This document shows positions 47,691 to 59,083 of a DNA stretch of 64,000 nucleotides, piece after piece. Location of the stretch: NCBI GenBank assembly GCA_950295325.1, contig OX485805.1:6136501-6200500 (forward strand), written 5' to 3'. Position 1 is the first letter of the stretch. Every line of letters begins with the position of its first letter. The stretch is from Polytrichum commune. Its lineage: Eukaryota; Streptophyta; Polytrichopsida; Polytrichales; Polytrichaceae. The translations under genes were made by a program, and so were the position numbers. The notes beneath the pieces are model-generated. The model searched no databases and was not told the DNA's origin. It worked only from the letters and a program-made list of their open reading frames with translations.

Positions 47691-48040
47691 TGTGCTCAAG
47701 GTAGATGGGTCTTAAATGGTTACTATTTCCAACTAGCCCACTTCCCCAAGGATATGAAACACTCGATTAATACAAGATGGTTAGCAAATCCATATTAAGG
47801 CCATAGCAACTTTCCTCATATTTTTTGGAGCTCATACGAATATCTTATTGATTGTCAAAGCGAAGATTCTCGTGCTCATTAAATGGTCATATAGTTCCCC
47901 TCCAATCATGTTGACTATTGAGCTTGGAATGGTTATCATAGGTTGAGCACATACTCCAATCTCTTTTAAACACATCATGTCATTTTGGTATCCGTTCTTG
48001 GAGCCACACCTAATCACATACCACTCAAATGCAAGTGCCC
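47690..48040 (+). repeat. Dispersed repeat family R1, copy 2
   Basis: Fullest copy: GTAGATGGGTCTTAAATGG..CCCACTTCCCCAAGGATATGAAACACTC..GATGGTTAGCAAATCC, then TTTTTGGAGCTCATACGAATATCTTATTGATTG..., TTAAATGGTCATATAG and CACCTAATCACATACCACTCAAAT. The GGAGCTCATACGAATATCTTATTGAT-like core also opens this window (1-55), at the head of the LINE fragment. Confidence 0.65.
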
Positions 48041-48252
48041 TCATAAGAAAAGGAATCAGATAAAGGGTTGTCTGCGAATCACATTCAAAATTTCTGTCCA
48101 CTGCAGAATGTTTTTTGAGGTCAAGAATTTGCAGTTGCTGCTGCTGCTGCAATTTGAGCTCAAGCAAATTTTCCAGCTTCAGGGACTGGGGTTTGTGTGT
48201 CTCTGTTTCTGAGGGGAGTGGGAAGAGAAAATTGTGAGTTGTGGGTGGTGTG

Positions 48253-48481
48253 CAGTGATCGGGGAGATTTTTGGACATTCATAATCGGTTGAGATCCTAG
48301 TGTTTGCTAGTCCAACCGGTTACTTGTTGACATCCTCCGGTTTTCCTTCATTAAACTGGAGTATATACTATAAATTCCTCTTGAATGATTGGTAATTTTC
48401 CTGCAGTCTTGAACTTCAACCGGTTATTTCTCAAACTCAACCGGTTCATTTGTAACTACCTGCCGGTTCTCCCCGATCATT
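48253..48481 (-). mobile_element. Mutator-like MITE, copy 3 (229 bp, inverted, 9-bp TSD)
   Basis: Bounded by the perfect 9-bp direct repeat GGTGGTGTG at 48,244-48,252 and 48,482-48,490. Ends GTGATCGGGGAGA and TCTCCCCGATCAT are clear inverted repeats. The reverse complement aligns with copies 1 and 2 (AACCGGTTGAGTTTGAG, CAGGAAAATTACCAATCATTC, GTATATAC, GGATGTCAACA.GTAACCGG). This copy has the best-preserved termini and contains several AACCGGTT boxes. A 148-codon open frame running into it on the minus strand is an artefact. Confidence 0.87.
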
Positions 48482-49719
48482 GGTGGTGTGGAGATCGAGT
48501 TTCATGAACGTCAAGGGTATTGGAAGCATCGGAGGAGGTGAATCAGAATCTGGCAGCAGCTTATGTGTGCCTCAAAGTGTGCCAAGCTCGTTGATCAAGC
48601 TTACCTGCAGTTCTGGGAACTTAGGAGCATTGTTGCAATCACAAACTCTTTTGATTTTGTAGACTTTCAATTTGTCTTCCATGCCAGGAGACTCAGGTTC
48701 TGACATCTCCCTATCTTGAAAGATTCATGGGGTCTCTTGATTCATCAGTAGCTTTGTGTTACAGTTGTAAGTCTAAATCGTTGATTGTGTGTTGAATCTT
48801 GGTCATGGGCATTGCCAACCTTGATTGTACGTATTACGCCTCTTCAATTGCCACCTCCCCCTGAGTTAGTATGTTTTTTTTCTTCCTCTCTTTGGATCAA
48901 TCCTCCTCCTCAATTACTAAGGTAGATGTGTTACTCGTATACTGTAGGTTGATAGCCGGTCTCGCACTTCAAAATAATAATTTGAAAATTCTATCATTTT
49001 TCATATGGCTTTTTTCCACAATTCCCATTAGTTCACAAATTTCCCTTCAATAAGTATAAGGTGCTCACATTAAACATCACACTAAGAATATGTTTTCGTA
49101 TATAAGTCTTCCCCATGAGGTGTCTACAATTCATGTGGGATTTGTAAACTTGAGAGATGAAGTCCCGGTAGTTCTCATGTATGTAATTGTTCGTATCTTT
49201 TGTATAACAACTTCAAATTGCACTTTTTGGTTGTTGGAGGTGGTACTATGTTTGATTTTCTAAGTTGTCTTAGTTTGACACAACTCAAAAAAAAGTTTTC
49301 GTCTTAGGACAACCAAGCTCCGAAAATCTGTTCATATCACATTTTCTTCACAAACCTCCTCACTTCTTGAAAATGCTTGTTGGAATTAGTTCATATCTTT
49401 TGCACAAAGTGTTCAAATCACAAAGCTATTCTTGGGTGTATTACTTTGTTTCATGTGCCAACCTTCTCTAGTTGGACACCCATATTCTTTTGCGATGACT
49501 AAGGACGGCTTGGAATATAATGCGAACCCCTCCTCTTTGTAATAACCTATAATGGATTAAGAACACTACAAAAGCTTGTGTAGAGTGAGAAATTATCATA
49601 TTCCGGAAAAACGTAAGGTAAATTAAAGTAATTTCAACAAATTGTGTCTAGCATTTTCAAAATAATTTGACAATTATTATAGAAATATTTTGCGTTGGAT
49701 TGGCTATCAACCAATAGTA

Positions 49720-50060
49720 CTAAATTCTTTATGCACCCACTTCTCTCGTATGATATGAAATGTGCTCTCAAATTAGTGTGAGGTGATTAGCATATCCAAA
49801 CCATGCCTATAGCCAAGCAAATATGAATATCTTATATTTTCAATCGAAGTGTAGATTTCTTGTGCTCATTAAGTGGTCAAGTAGGTCTCCTAAATCCTGT
49901 TGATTATTGAGACTAGAATGTTTAGCATATTTTGAGCACGTAGTTCAATCTTTTTTTAACACAAGTTTTGTGTGTGTCTATTTTTAGATCCACACCTAAC
50001 CACATACTACTCAAATATAGGTGTCCATATTATCGCTTTGTTGGATTTAGCACGTCTACC
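49720..50060 (+). repeat. Dispersed repeat family R1, copy 3
   Basis: Contains GCACCCACTTCTCTCGTATGATATGAAA, GTGAGGTGATTAGCATATCC, CTTGTGCTCATTAAGTGGTCA, TTTTGAGCACGTAGTTCAATCT and CACCTAACCACATACTACTCAAAT, in the same order as copy 2. Confidence 0.65.
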
Positions 50061-50749
50061 TTACCACTCCATTAGCAATGGTTATTGCTTTAAACTTTGA
50101 GTTCATGGACTTAGATAACAAATGAGAGGAGAGTGGATCCACCTACTTGAAGCTGGATATCAGTCATAATTAGTTTGGGTTGTATCTCACCTACATGGCG
50201 CTCTTAGAGTGGCCTTGAAGAGACCGATTATATGATGATAATCGCTACTTGATGGTGTGTGAGTAAGTAGGAGGGACGTGGCAAACAACCATTGACTTGA
50301 TACAACCTTGCCATTCATTATGTGTGGTATTGGTTCTATGAGGCTAGAAATCAATGTATATCGGTGTCCCTCGATAGGCTTGGCCTACAAGCCTTGCCTA
50401 TTGAGGGCCCCATTATACACCGTTACCCATTATTAGAAAAATCAACACTTAAGAATTGATTAGAACATGTACACAATCTAGGAATTATGGATGACATTGC
50501 ACCTCGATTGCTGAAAAAAATTTGACAAGTGAGTTTTGACAATCAATATGCTCTTGGATGACTATGAAGAAATGTGAATATTCAATGTATGTGGTCTTCA
50601 ATATTGTATAATTCAATATCACCTCAACATTTGAATGCACAGGTGCACATGGATGAAGCATTGTGGTTAAGGGGACTAAGTAATATAAATGCATGTAGAT
50701 TCTTAGGCCCTATTTTCATTAGAAATGTAAGTTGTGGTTAAGAATGTAC

Positions 50750-51295
50750 AGAGTTTAAGCTCTCATTTTGTGGCCCCCAAGCCAATGGGCTCTCAAGCGT
50801 TCTTCAACTTGTCGTGAATTCTCCTTTGTTTAGTGTCATTCCCCCTTGGATGTCACACTTTGAGCATGGTCACTTTACACTTGCACAAACTATTGAGGTC
50901 TTGAAGACTAAGCTTTTGGATGAAAACTTGTCAACTTCAAGTCTCAAAACACCCAAAAATTTGTAAGTTTGAGCTCTCAACTTCAGTTCTAGTGTAAAGG
51001 GGGCTTTAGTATGGTAGCAATATCAAGTATTTCCATCATTCATATTTGTTTAGCTCAAAAACATACAGTTCACTTCAAGAACCACTACAAAGAAGTGATT
51101 GAGCTCTAGTCTAAGGGGGCCTTAGAATATTTAACCAAGAGCTTGTAAAAAATGATTGAGAGCTTGAGGGTTGGTGAAGCCCTCAACAATTTTAGCTTTA
51201 TATGAAAGCTTGTCAAATTCAAATATGGAACTCTTGTAAACTTGTTTGAGCCCACAACTCCAACTCAAGTGTGAAGGGGCCCTTACAACTCCCCC
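50750..51295. repeat. Repeat family R5, two further copies
   Basis: 50,750-51,010 is related in inverted sense at its left end to the copy at 38,405. 51,085-51,295 carries CTAGTCTAAGGGGGCCTTAG on one side and AAGTGTGAAGGGGCCCTTAC on the other. Internal AGAGCTTG/CAAGCTCT-type motifs recur. Confidence 0.5.
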
Positions 51296-51509
51296 CTTCT
51301 TGTGTTGAAAGAGGTCCAGACAATTGATCATGGTAGAGAAAATTTTGTTTGTCTACATTTTAATAAATTTCATCATGTTGTCTTGTCACGATGCATGTTG
51401 TACATCCAACAAACATGTGTTTCAAGCTACCTGAGAATATTGGAGGAAGTTGTTAAGTTATGTGTGAGCCTTGAAGTGTAGGAGTGCATGTTTGTAACCT
51501 TGCGAGTGT

Positions 51510-51812
51510 ATTGAAAGACTTCTACATTAAGATGCATATTACTCACACAAAAAGGCTTTAACACATTCTAAGACTTGAACTTAGATTAGAAACACATCAA
51601 AGAGCTTAACCAAGCATCAAACAACATTATGAAGTAAATTCCCTCTTTACTTCATTGTGTACCGCAAGGCTGTGGTATCCCATACACAACAACAACCTAC
51701 ATAGGCAACACCTTAGCACATGCTCCTAGGCAAGAGCTCAAGACACACACACACAACTACTTGCATACCCATGCATACATAACGGGAGCAAAGGAGAGAG
51801 ATGAAGTCATAA
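51510..51812 (-). repeat. 3' LTR of the copia element
   Basis: Nearly identical to 58,389-58,692. Both run (plus strand) from TATTGAAAGACTTC to GATGAAGTCATAA and include a short CA microsatellite. Confidence 0.9.
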
Positions 51813-52110
51813 CTAAAGGAGGGAAAATAACCACCGTAATCCTTCTTGGCATGGGAAGGCTAACAATACTAAAGGAGGGAAGGTAACCACCATAATCCTT
51901 CTTGGCATAGGAAGGCTAATGGCGAACCTTCTTGGCATGGGAGGGCTAATGACAAATCTACTTGGCACGGGAAGACTAAGGGTGAGATGGCGAGCTAATA
52001 TCCTAATTGGCAAGTTCTAGTCAACAAAGTGGTGACCTGGACAAAACCTAAACAATACTCCCACTCCAGGTGCACTGAGCTGACTAGAACTTAGAACAAC
52101 TTCTCCCACT
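51813..52110 (-). repeat. Short degenerate repeats in the copia 3' region
   Basis: Three to four copies of a CTTCTTGGCATGGGAAGGCTAA-type unit, two of them with TAAAGGAGGGAA..TAACCACC.TAATC, lie between the pol stop and the LTR. No coding. Confidence 0.75.
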
Positions 52111-52116
52111 AGGTCT

Positions 52117-55100
52117 TCAGGACAGTGTAGATGGAGTGTGGTTGTCGTCATGAAGTCCGATGAGGTTGCGAAGGCGTTCAAAGCGATCGCAAGGAAGCGC
52201 CTTCGTCAGAATATCCGCAAGTTGGTCGTCTGTAGAGACATAGGTGATGGAGATGTGACCATCCGTCTCAGCGTCTCGAATCTTGTGATATTTAATATCA
52301 ATGTGTTTGGTCTTCTGGTGAAAAACTGGATTCTTCACCAATCGCACCGCAGATTGATTGTCACAATACAAGGTAGTAGGTGAGAGTTGAGGTGAGCATA
52401 CACTGTGAAGAAGTCGCCGAAGCCATAAGAGTTCATGGGTTGCCAAGCAAGCAACTACATACTCAGATTCGGTGGTGCTAACTGCTGTGCATGTTTGTTT
52501 GCGGCTCCCCCAAGCCACAGGGCCGTTGTTTAACATAAGAATGAATCCGGAGCGAGACTTTCGATCATTCACGTCTGATGCGTAGTCTGCATCGCAATAT
52601 GCAGTTAGTCGATGTGGATGTGAGGTCGGACCGTAAGTAATCCGGTGATTCAGGGTCCCTTTGATGTAGCGGAGAATGCGCTTCACAGCTGAGATGTGAG
52701 CTGCATTAGGGTGACTGTTGAACCTCGAGGCATTACTGGTGGCATACGTAATGTCAAAGCGGGTTACAACGGATGCGAATTGAAGACTACCAATACATTC
52801 CCGGTATGGGAAGAGAGGGATTGGTTCATCTGATTTGGCAAAAGTTAGTTGACCTGCACTGTTTGGGTCGGCAGGAACAGTGACCGGATGGCAGTTGTCG
52901 TGAGAGAATTTCTTGAGGAGTCTCTCAAGATATCGGCATTGATTGAGGTGGATAAGCTTGCGGTCCCGATCGCGAGTGATGTGAATGCCAACATAAACCT
53001 CAGCCAATCCTGTAGTGATTTCGAAAGCTCCCTGCATGTGGTTTAGAATATCGACAATACTGTTGTGAAGAGGGCTACATACGATGCCGTCATCTACCCA
53101 TATGCAAAGTATGAGTTTTGGATCTGTTTTGTTGACATAAACACAGCAATCGGCATCTGACACAATGAGATCGTATGCTTGGAGGAAATAATCAAATTTC
53201 CGGTTCCAAACTCGTGCTGACTGTTTCAAGCCATACAGTGCTTTCCGCAGCAAACATGCCATCTTCTGGTGAGCTTGAACGAACCTCGTATGATAAGAGG
53301 GGGTTTGGAACCCAAGGGGCTCTTCCATGTAAATCTCTGCATCGACATCCCCGTTCAAGAATGTTGTTCGTACATCAAATTGAGTGATGTTGAGATCTTC
53401 AGCTACAGCTATGGAGAGTATAGTTCGAATAGAGTCGAACTTTGCAACAGGACTAAAAGTCTCTTGGTAGTCGATACCTTGTCTCTGAGTAAAGCCCTTC
53501 GCAACAAGACGTGCTTTGAACCGACTAACTGAACCATCAGCTGCGAGCTTCAATTTATAAACCCATTTATTCTTGATGGTTTTACAGCCATGAGGAAGTT
53601 CAACTAAACTCCATGTATCATTGATAAGAAGACTCTTGTATTCTTCGTGCATGGCTGCTATCCACTGTTCTTTCTCTGGTGAAGCCATAGCCTCCTCATA
53701 GGACTCAGGTTCGACAGGGAGATCATCAAACATGGCAGTGCATACATAAGAATTTCGATTAGCTGGATAAATCCACTCACCATATCGCATGGTGGGATTC
53801 CGCATTCGAGGAGGTAATGAATTGTCTGAAGAAACAAGTGTTGGAGCAGGTGCTCCCATTGGTTCAACTGCTTCTTGGGTTTCAACAGGAACTTGAATGT
53901 CCGTGTGCTCGTTGGTAGATCGTTGGTCTCCATGGTTAGAAACGCTAGTGGTAAGGCTGTGAGCAATGGGACTGCTATCAATTTCATGTTGAGATAGAGT
54001 TTCCGATGGTCTCGGGATGATGATTGCTCCCACTGGTCCTAGATTCACTGCTGGAGTTGGAGGAATAGGAAGGAGAGCAATGGGGCCAACACGAACTGCG
54101 TCTCCATCAACAGAAAGCCATGATGGAGGTTCTTGAGATGCTGCAACATTTTGGTCTGGAGGGAGCTCATGGAAGATTACGTCTCTGCTTTCCACAATGC
54201 GCTGAGAAGCAGGGGTCCATACTCGGTAGGCCTTGCTTGTAACGGAGTAACCCATGAACACACCTTTCTGACTTTTGGCCGAAAGTTTGGTGCGAAGCTC
54301 TTTCGGGATGTGCACATAAGCATCAGATCCGAAAATACGAAGGTGAGAGACAGAGGGTTTTGACTTATACCAAACTTCATAAGGAGTTTTCCCAGTAAGA
54401 GTTCTTGTGGCTGTGCAATTTAATGTGTAAACCGCAGTGTGGACTGCCTCGGCCCAAAAACGCAGATGGATGTTTGCTGAGTATATCATACTCCGGACTG
54501 CTTCCATGATGGTCATGTTCTCCCTCTCAGCAACACCATTCTGCTCAGGAGTGTAAACAGTCGTGAGTTCTTGCTTAATATTCTGATCATGTAGAAATTT
54601 GACAAACTCATGATTTGTGAACTCCTTGCCCCGATCACTGCAAAGAATCTCGATAGAAAAACCAGTTTCCCTCTTGAGGCGAGCATGATAGCGTTTGAAT
54701 GCTGCGAGGGTTTCTGTCTTAGCTTTGAGGCACTCAATGACTCTGAAACCCGAGCAATCGTCCTTAAAGAGTGCAATGTAGAGTGCGCCTCCCACCGATG
54801 GGGTACTTAGAGGACCACACAAATCGGTGTGAACTAGAGCTCCTGGTTGAGTAGATCGCTCACGTGTCGTGTTAACAGGAAAAGGAGTGCGATGTTGCTT
54901 TCCATAAGCACATCCTGGGCAAAATGTTTTGTCTTTGTTGGTGATCGAGAGTCCATCAACAAGTTCTTGAGCAGCTATCATTTGTATGGTTCCGTGGTTA
55001 GCATGGGATAGCCTCCGGTGCCAAATTTCAAGTGATTGTTGTCCTTCTGTGATGGAAGGAGTATGAATGGAATGTGCAGCCAATGCCCTGCTAGCTTCAG

Positions 55101-55595
55101 GTAATGGAGCAATGGCTTCAAATAGAAGCCTGTACATGCGGTTATGCACAACTCCTCGCATTACGATCTCCCCATTATCAAGAAGATGACACCCATTCGC
55201 CATGTGAAGCGTAAAGATTGATTTTTGCGCAACAACATAGGAGGAGAACAAGTTCCTCCCAAGATTAGGAACGTGGATTACGTTTTGCAATACCCCAAAG
55301 GTGTGACCACGTTCAGTCTTGATCTTGATGTTGATATCACCACTTCCAATAGCAAGTAACATAGATCCTCCAATCCCTTCCACAAAGCGACGCTCGTGAG
55401 AAATATCTTTGTAGGTAGAAAAGAATGACCGATTATCAGTCATGTGATCAGTACATCCACTGTCAACGTACCAGTGTGTTGTGTCCGAAACTTCACGTGG
55501 AGCATCTGCCATGAATGCCCGGAGTCCTCCAGGGCGAGGTGGGCGGGATGAGTCTTTGTCAGGATGATGTTGAGACTCGTGATGCTTGCGTTGAT
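52117..55595 (-). CDS. Copia pol region: protease, integrase, RT, RNase H
   Basis: Open frame of about 1,160 codons on the minus strand without internal stops. Protease: WYVDSGCTDHMTD (DSG active site) near its N-terminus. GAG-pre-integrase zinc motif: WHRRLSHANHG..CPGCAYGKQ. Integrase core: HTDLCGPL, CSDRGKEF, ending in the copia-typical TPEQNGVAERENM. RT: NKWVYKLKLAADGSVSRFKARLVAKGF, then the catalytic motif as WVDD in place of YVDD (CIWVDDGIV). RNase H: AYCDADYASDVNDRKSRSG and the KHIDIKYHKIRD tail. Its 5' side is cut at 55,595 by the solo LTR; gag lies beyond that insertion in the same phase. The apparent start codon at 55,665 belongs to the inserted LTR, so this half has no native start. 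Confidence 0.9.
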
Positions 55596-57515
55596 TGTGG
55601 GAGCCCACTTTTTCGCCGGAATACGGAAATACGGAAATACGGATCCAAATTCCATATTTTACCATGCTAACCTAGGGGTAATCAGGTTTATTTGAGTGTT
55701 TTAGCCGTATTAGGAATAATGGGTTTTTGAACTCCGCCTTACACGATAAAATGGTTAAAACTGATACTTTGGCCGGACCGGAATTTAAGTCAAATTCCGG
55801 ATCCCGGGAGCAAACCGGGCCTTCAGCGGCTAGGGCCTTCAGCAACCAAGGAGACTATTTTGCCCCCGGAGGAGGAGCTTCCGCCATCAACGGATTACCA
55901 AGTCAAACCAAAAATGGAAAGGCGGCGAAAAAGCACCACACCACTTGAATTAGACTTAAGCATGCAGCTGTAGGTAGATCAGAATTAGGACAGCAGGAAT
56001 AGGTAGATCAGACTTAGGCGAGCATGCAATTCAAATTTTGTGTCAGCAGATCAAGATCCGGGAATTCCGGATCTTCCGAGAAATCCGGAAAGTCCGAAGT
56101 TCCGGATTTCTCGCAGTTAGGGTTTTCTAGGGCGGCCGCTTGGGCCGCCACCCTTAGTTAGGGATCACAGCCTCTACTTAAGGCTGAATAAGGAGCTGGA
56201 GAAGTGTTCCTTCTCCATTGTTGTATTGTGTTGCTCCCTACTCAATAAAACTCTAGATCTTCACCTATTCTCATTTGTTTTGTGCACGGACGGATTGGGA
56301 GGTTGTTGTACGCTAGAAGTAAGGAAGGAGTAGGAAGTCCGAATAGGACAAAGGAGAGGAAACCCGGATTAGATCCGGTTGCAAGCCTAGGGATCCTTTT
56401 TGAGTGTAGTGGGAAGGAAACCTCACTATTCCGGATGTTTGGGTAACGTTCGGGTGGGATAGCAGCTGGTAGGACTGGGTAAAATCCGGAAGGGATCCGG
56501 ATTTACGCCATCCGATCTTTTGAGAGGTCTCACCGCCCTCGGACGGAACAATCCGGAAAGTGGTACGGATCGCCCAGTTATCTCAGATTTAGTAGAGCCC
56601 CAGGCAGTTGTATACCGGATCCGTCCGCCGGAAGGGGAGACCCGGATCAGATCACTAGTCATTACCTTCCGGAACCTTTCCGGGTGTAGTGGGAGGGAAA
56701 CCTCATTTTCCCGGCTGGTCGGGAAACGTCTAGGTGGGATAGCCGCTGGGAGGATTGGGTGAAGTCCGGGAGGGATCCGGATTCATGCCATCCGAGCTTC
56801 TGAAGAGGTCCCACCGCCTTTAGACGGACCAATCCGGAAAATGGTACGGATCGCCTAGTTAGCCCGGATTCAGTAGAGCCAAAGGTAGTACTAGCCGGAT
56901 GAGATCCGGAGAAGTACAGGAGTAAGTTAGGATTCCGGATGAGGGGATACAGATCCGGAGGAAGGGGGAAGGAGACACCATTGATCCGGATATCCGAGTA
57001 GCGTAGAGACAAGATATTCCGGAACGTGGTACGGATCACTCTTTCACTCTGTTGAGCTTACCCCCCTTCGTGGAATCCGGCACCCTCCTGTCGTTGTAGT
57101 CCTAGGAGGTAATCCGGACTCCCTGTGTGACCTGCCAATCCGGACCTGATCAATCCGGCTTGGTTGTGAGGGAAGATCCGGACCCCCCTCTAGAGAAGGA
57201 CGTCTTCACCGGAAAATACCCATCATTAAGGGAGGATAGAACGTAGTACAAAGATATTTTAGGGAGGAAACAATCCGTCTGGGACTTAGGAGTCAAATCC
57301 GGAAGAGGAAGTTCCGGATACAGGAGGACTTCAAAAAGGCCGGAAACTAGGATTTCCGGAAAATATAAAAGAAGAGGGGAAACAAACAGTTCCGGAAAGT
57401 CTCTACCTCCTACACTTCACAGAATCCCTGGACGATACTAAGGTCACCCGGAAATATCCGGATTTGGCACAAAAACCCGCCAATCCGGAACTTTTGGTGT
57501 TTGTGGGTTCCCACA
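55596..57515 (+). mobile_element. Solo LTR (1,920 bp) nested in the copia gag-pol frame
   Basis: Starts TGTGGGAGCCCAC and ends GGTTCCCACA, so the ends are TG...CA with a perfect 7-bp inverse TGTGGGA/TCCCACA. It is bounded by the perfect 5-bp duplication TTGAT (55,591-55,595 and 57,516-57,520). It is strongly enriched in CCGGA/TCCGG words. It contains an imperfect tandem duplication of about 285 bp (about 56,360-56,900) and an AATAAA at about 56,245 after TTGTATTGTGTTGCTCC, a typical R/U5 border. No internal region remains, so it is the product of LTR-LTR recombination. Confidence 0.92.
56360..56930 (+). repeat. ~285 bp tandem duplication inside the solo LTR
   Basis: Two units share TTCCGGGTGTAGTGGGAGGG-like, GGTGGGATAGC.GCTGG.AGGA.TGGGT and ATGGTACGGATCGCC blocks. 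Both are rich in TCCGGA words. Confidence 0.8.
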
Positions 57516-58307
57516 TTGATCTTCTTCGGAGGCGTCACACTCTCGTCCCCAATGACCAAGGCGACCGCATCTCCAACAAATAGTTCGCCTTTTTCGATCG
57601 TTGATCTCTTTCCTGTGTGCATGCCGTTGCTCCGAAGTGTACTCAGAAGAGTTGTTGGGTTTCTTGCCCTTAGCAGAGGCAAGATAAGCTGATGAGGTGG
57701 GAATGCTGGATTCAACACGAACCTTATGTAAAGATTCAGTGTGGAGAAGCTGAATGGTGAGGTTCTCCAGAGTTTTCGAAGCACTGGGTTGCATTCTCCA
57801 TGCAGGAAGAAGGCTATCAAAACTGTCAGGAAGTGAACACAAATTTTTTGAGATGACTGCATCATCGTTGGGAGTAGTGTCACCACGGGCAGCTAGCTGA
57901 GAGATAATGACTTTGAGTTTTCCTAAGAAATCAGCGATTGTCTCCTCGGAGGTCATGGAACACTTGTAGAATTCTGCTTGAAGAGAATGGACATTCTCAG
58001 AAGCATTTTGCTCATGGATGAGTTTCAGTTTGTCCCATATTTGTTTAGACGTCACACAACTCATAACATGTTTGAGCATGCTTTCGTCAATGGTCTGACA
58101 TAACAAACTAATGGCTTGATTGTCACGCCTTCGCCAATCAGCTTTAACTGCAGCATCAACACTATCATGGGGTTTGGGTTCAGACCCATCAGCAATGCTC
58201 ATCAAATCTTTTCCAAGAAAGATGGCACGCATTTGAAATTTCCATAGGTGGAAATTTGACCCCTTCATTTTTGTGATGCTACCGAGATCACGATTGGTAT
58301 CGGACAT
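57516..58307 (-). CDS. Copia gag (capsid plus zinc knuckle), truncated by the solo LTR
   Basis: Minus-strand frame starting at ATG 58,305-58,307 (MSDTNRDLGSI), about 70 bp after the primer-binding site. It has the copia gag/UBN2 pattern: a region like NFHLWKFQMRAIF, AIADG-like (SIADGSEPKP), CVTSKQIWDKL, and ETIADFLGKLKVI. It ends in a CCHC knuckle CWRCGRLGHWGREC. It forms the capsid and packages RNA. The coding sequence stops making element-derived protein at 57,516 where the solo LTR begins; about 24 further codons are read from the LTR before a stop. Confidence 0.88.
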
Positions 58308-58376
58308 AGTGATGGAGTACACGTGGACAATGGATAAGAAACAGATTAAAATACGCAGCTTAAAGGGAGGCAGAAA

Positions 58377-58388
58377 GGGCCCATAACC
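58377..58388 (-). other. Copia primer-binding site matching the tRNA-iMet anticodon arm
   Basis: On the minus strand the 5' LTR ends CTTTCAATA and is followed directly by GGTTATGGGCCC. That 12-mer is complementary to the anticodon stem-loop sequence GGGCCCAUAACC of plant initiator tRNA-Met, not to a tRNA 3' CCA end. Drosophila copia is known to use such an internal (half-tRNA) site. Confidence 0.75.
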
Positions 58389-58692
58389 TATTGAAAGACT
58401 TCTACATTAAGATGCATATTACTCACACAAAAAGGCTTTAACACATTCTAAGACTTGAACTTAGATTAGAAACACATCAAAGAGCTTAACCAAGCATCAA
58501 ACAACATTATGAAGTAAATTCCCTCTTTACTTCATTGTGTACCGCAAGGCTGCGGTATCACATACACAACAACAACCTACATAGGCAACACCGTAGCACA
58601 TGCTCCTAGGCAAGAGCTCAAGACACACACACACAACTACTTGCATACCCATGCATACATAACGGGAGCAAAGGAGAGAGATGAAGTCATAA
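58389..58692 (-). repeat. 5' LTR of the copia element
   Basis: About 304 bp; see the matching copy at 51,510-51,812. Differences seen: TGCGGTATCACAT versus TGTGGTATCCCAT, ACCGTAGC versus ACCTTAGC, and one extra T. Confidence 0.9.
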
Positions 58693-58699
58693 ACACTAT

Positions 58700-59080
58700 A
58701 TTCGGTATTTGGAAACTTTTTGTTGATTATGAGACTATATAAGGATGCACCTTTCAAAATTGGACCAGTAATGACGACTAAAAATCCCATATGTATAATG
58801 GTATGCTACTATTATTATACATAAAGGCATGGAAGTGAACAAAAATGTGAGGCATACATGAAAATAGTTGCGTATGAAATCACAACTCGTTATGAATGGA
58901 AGGGAAGGTGCGAAGAATGAATGGAAGTTGAATGAATTAATTGGGATTGAAATACAATTATAATGGAAATACCATCAATGTCTTGAGTAACTTGGAATAG
59001 CATAGAAAGTAAGCACTTAAATATGTTCTACACCTAAGCCCATTTAGGGAGTCCGTCCCACTAGTACGCTTCTAGACGTC
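58700..59080. other. AT-rich spacer
   Basis: No gene seen. Composition changes sharply to GC-rich at about 59,040-59,080. Confidence 0.6.
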
Positions 59081-59083
59081 ACA

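Larger units (their letters stand above)
48500..51500. other. Gene-free spacer with R1 and R5 repeats
   Basis: No supported gene. Short open frames at 48,480-49,050 are GC-average but carry no domain. R1 copy 3 and R5 copies lie within. Confidence 0.5.
51510..58692 (-). mobile_element. Ty1/copia LTR retrotransposon, split by a solo LTR
   Basis: Element on the minus strand with 303/304 bp LTRs at its ends that differ at about three bases and one indel. The order (minus sense) is LTR, primer-binding site, gag, [foreign solo LTR], protease, integrase, RT, RNase H, a short repeat-rich 3' region, LTR. The protein order integrase before RT is diagnostic of copia. The bases outside the two LTRs do not form a matching 5-bp duplication (GAGTG/TGTAT left, AACAC/TAAAC right, depending on the boundary). 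So one end may have been rearranged or produced by recombination between elements. No purine-rich tract on the minus strand abuts the 3' LTR. Confidence 0.9.

Noticed and set aside
47832-48278. 148-codon minus-strand ORF
   Set aside because: It runs across an R1 repeat and into the MITE at 48,253, so it is a mosaic of repeat sequence.
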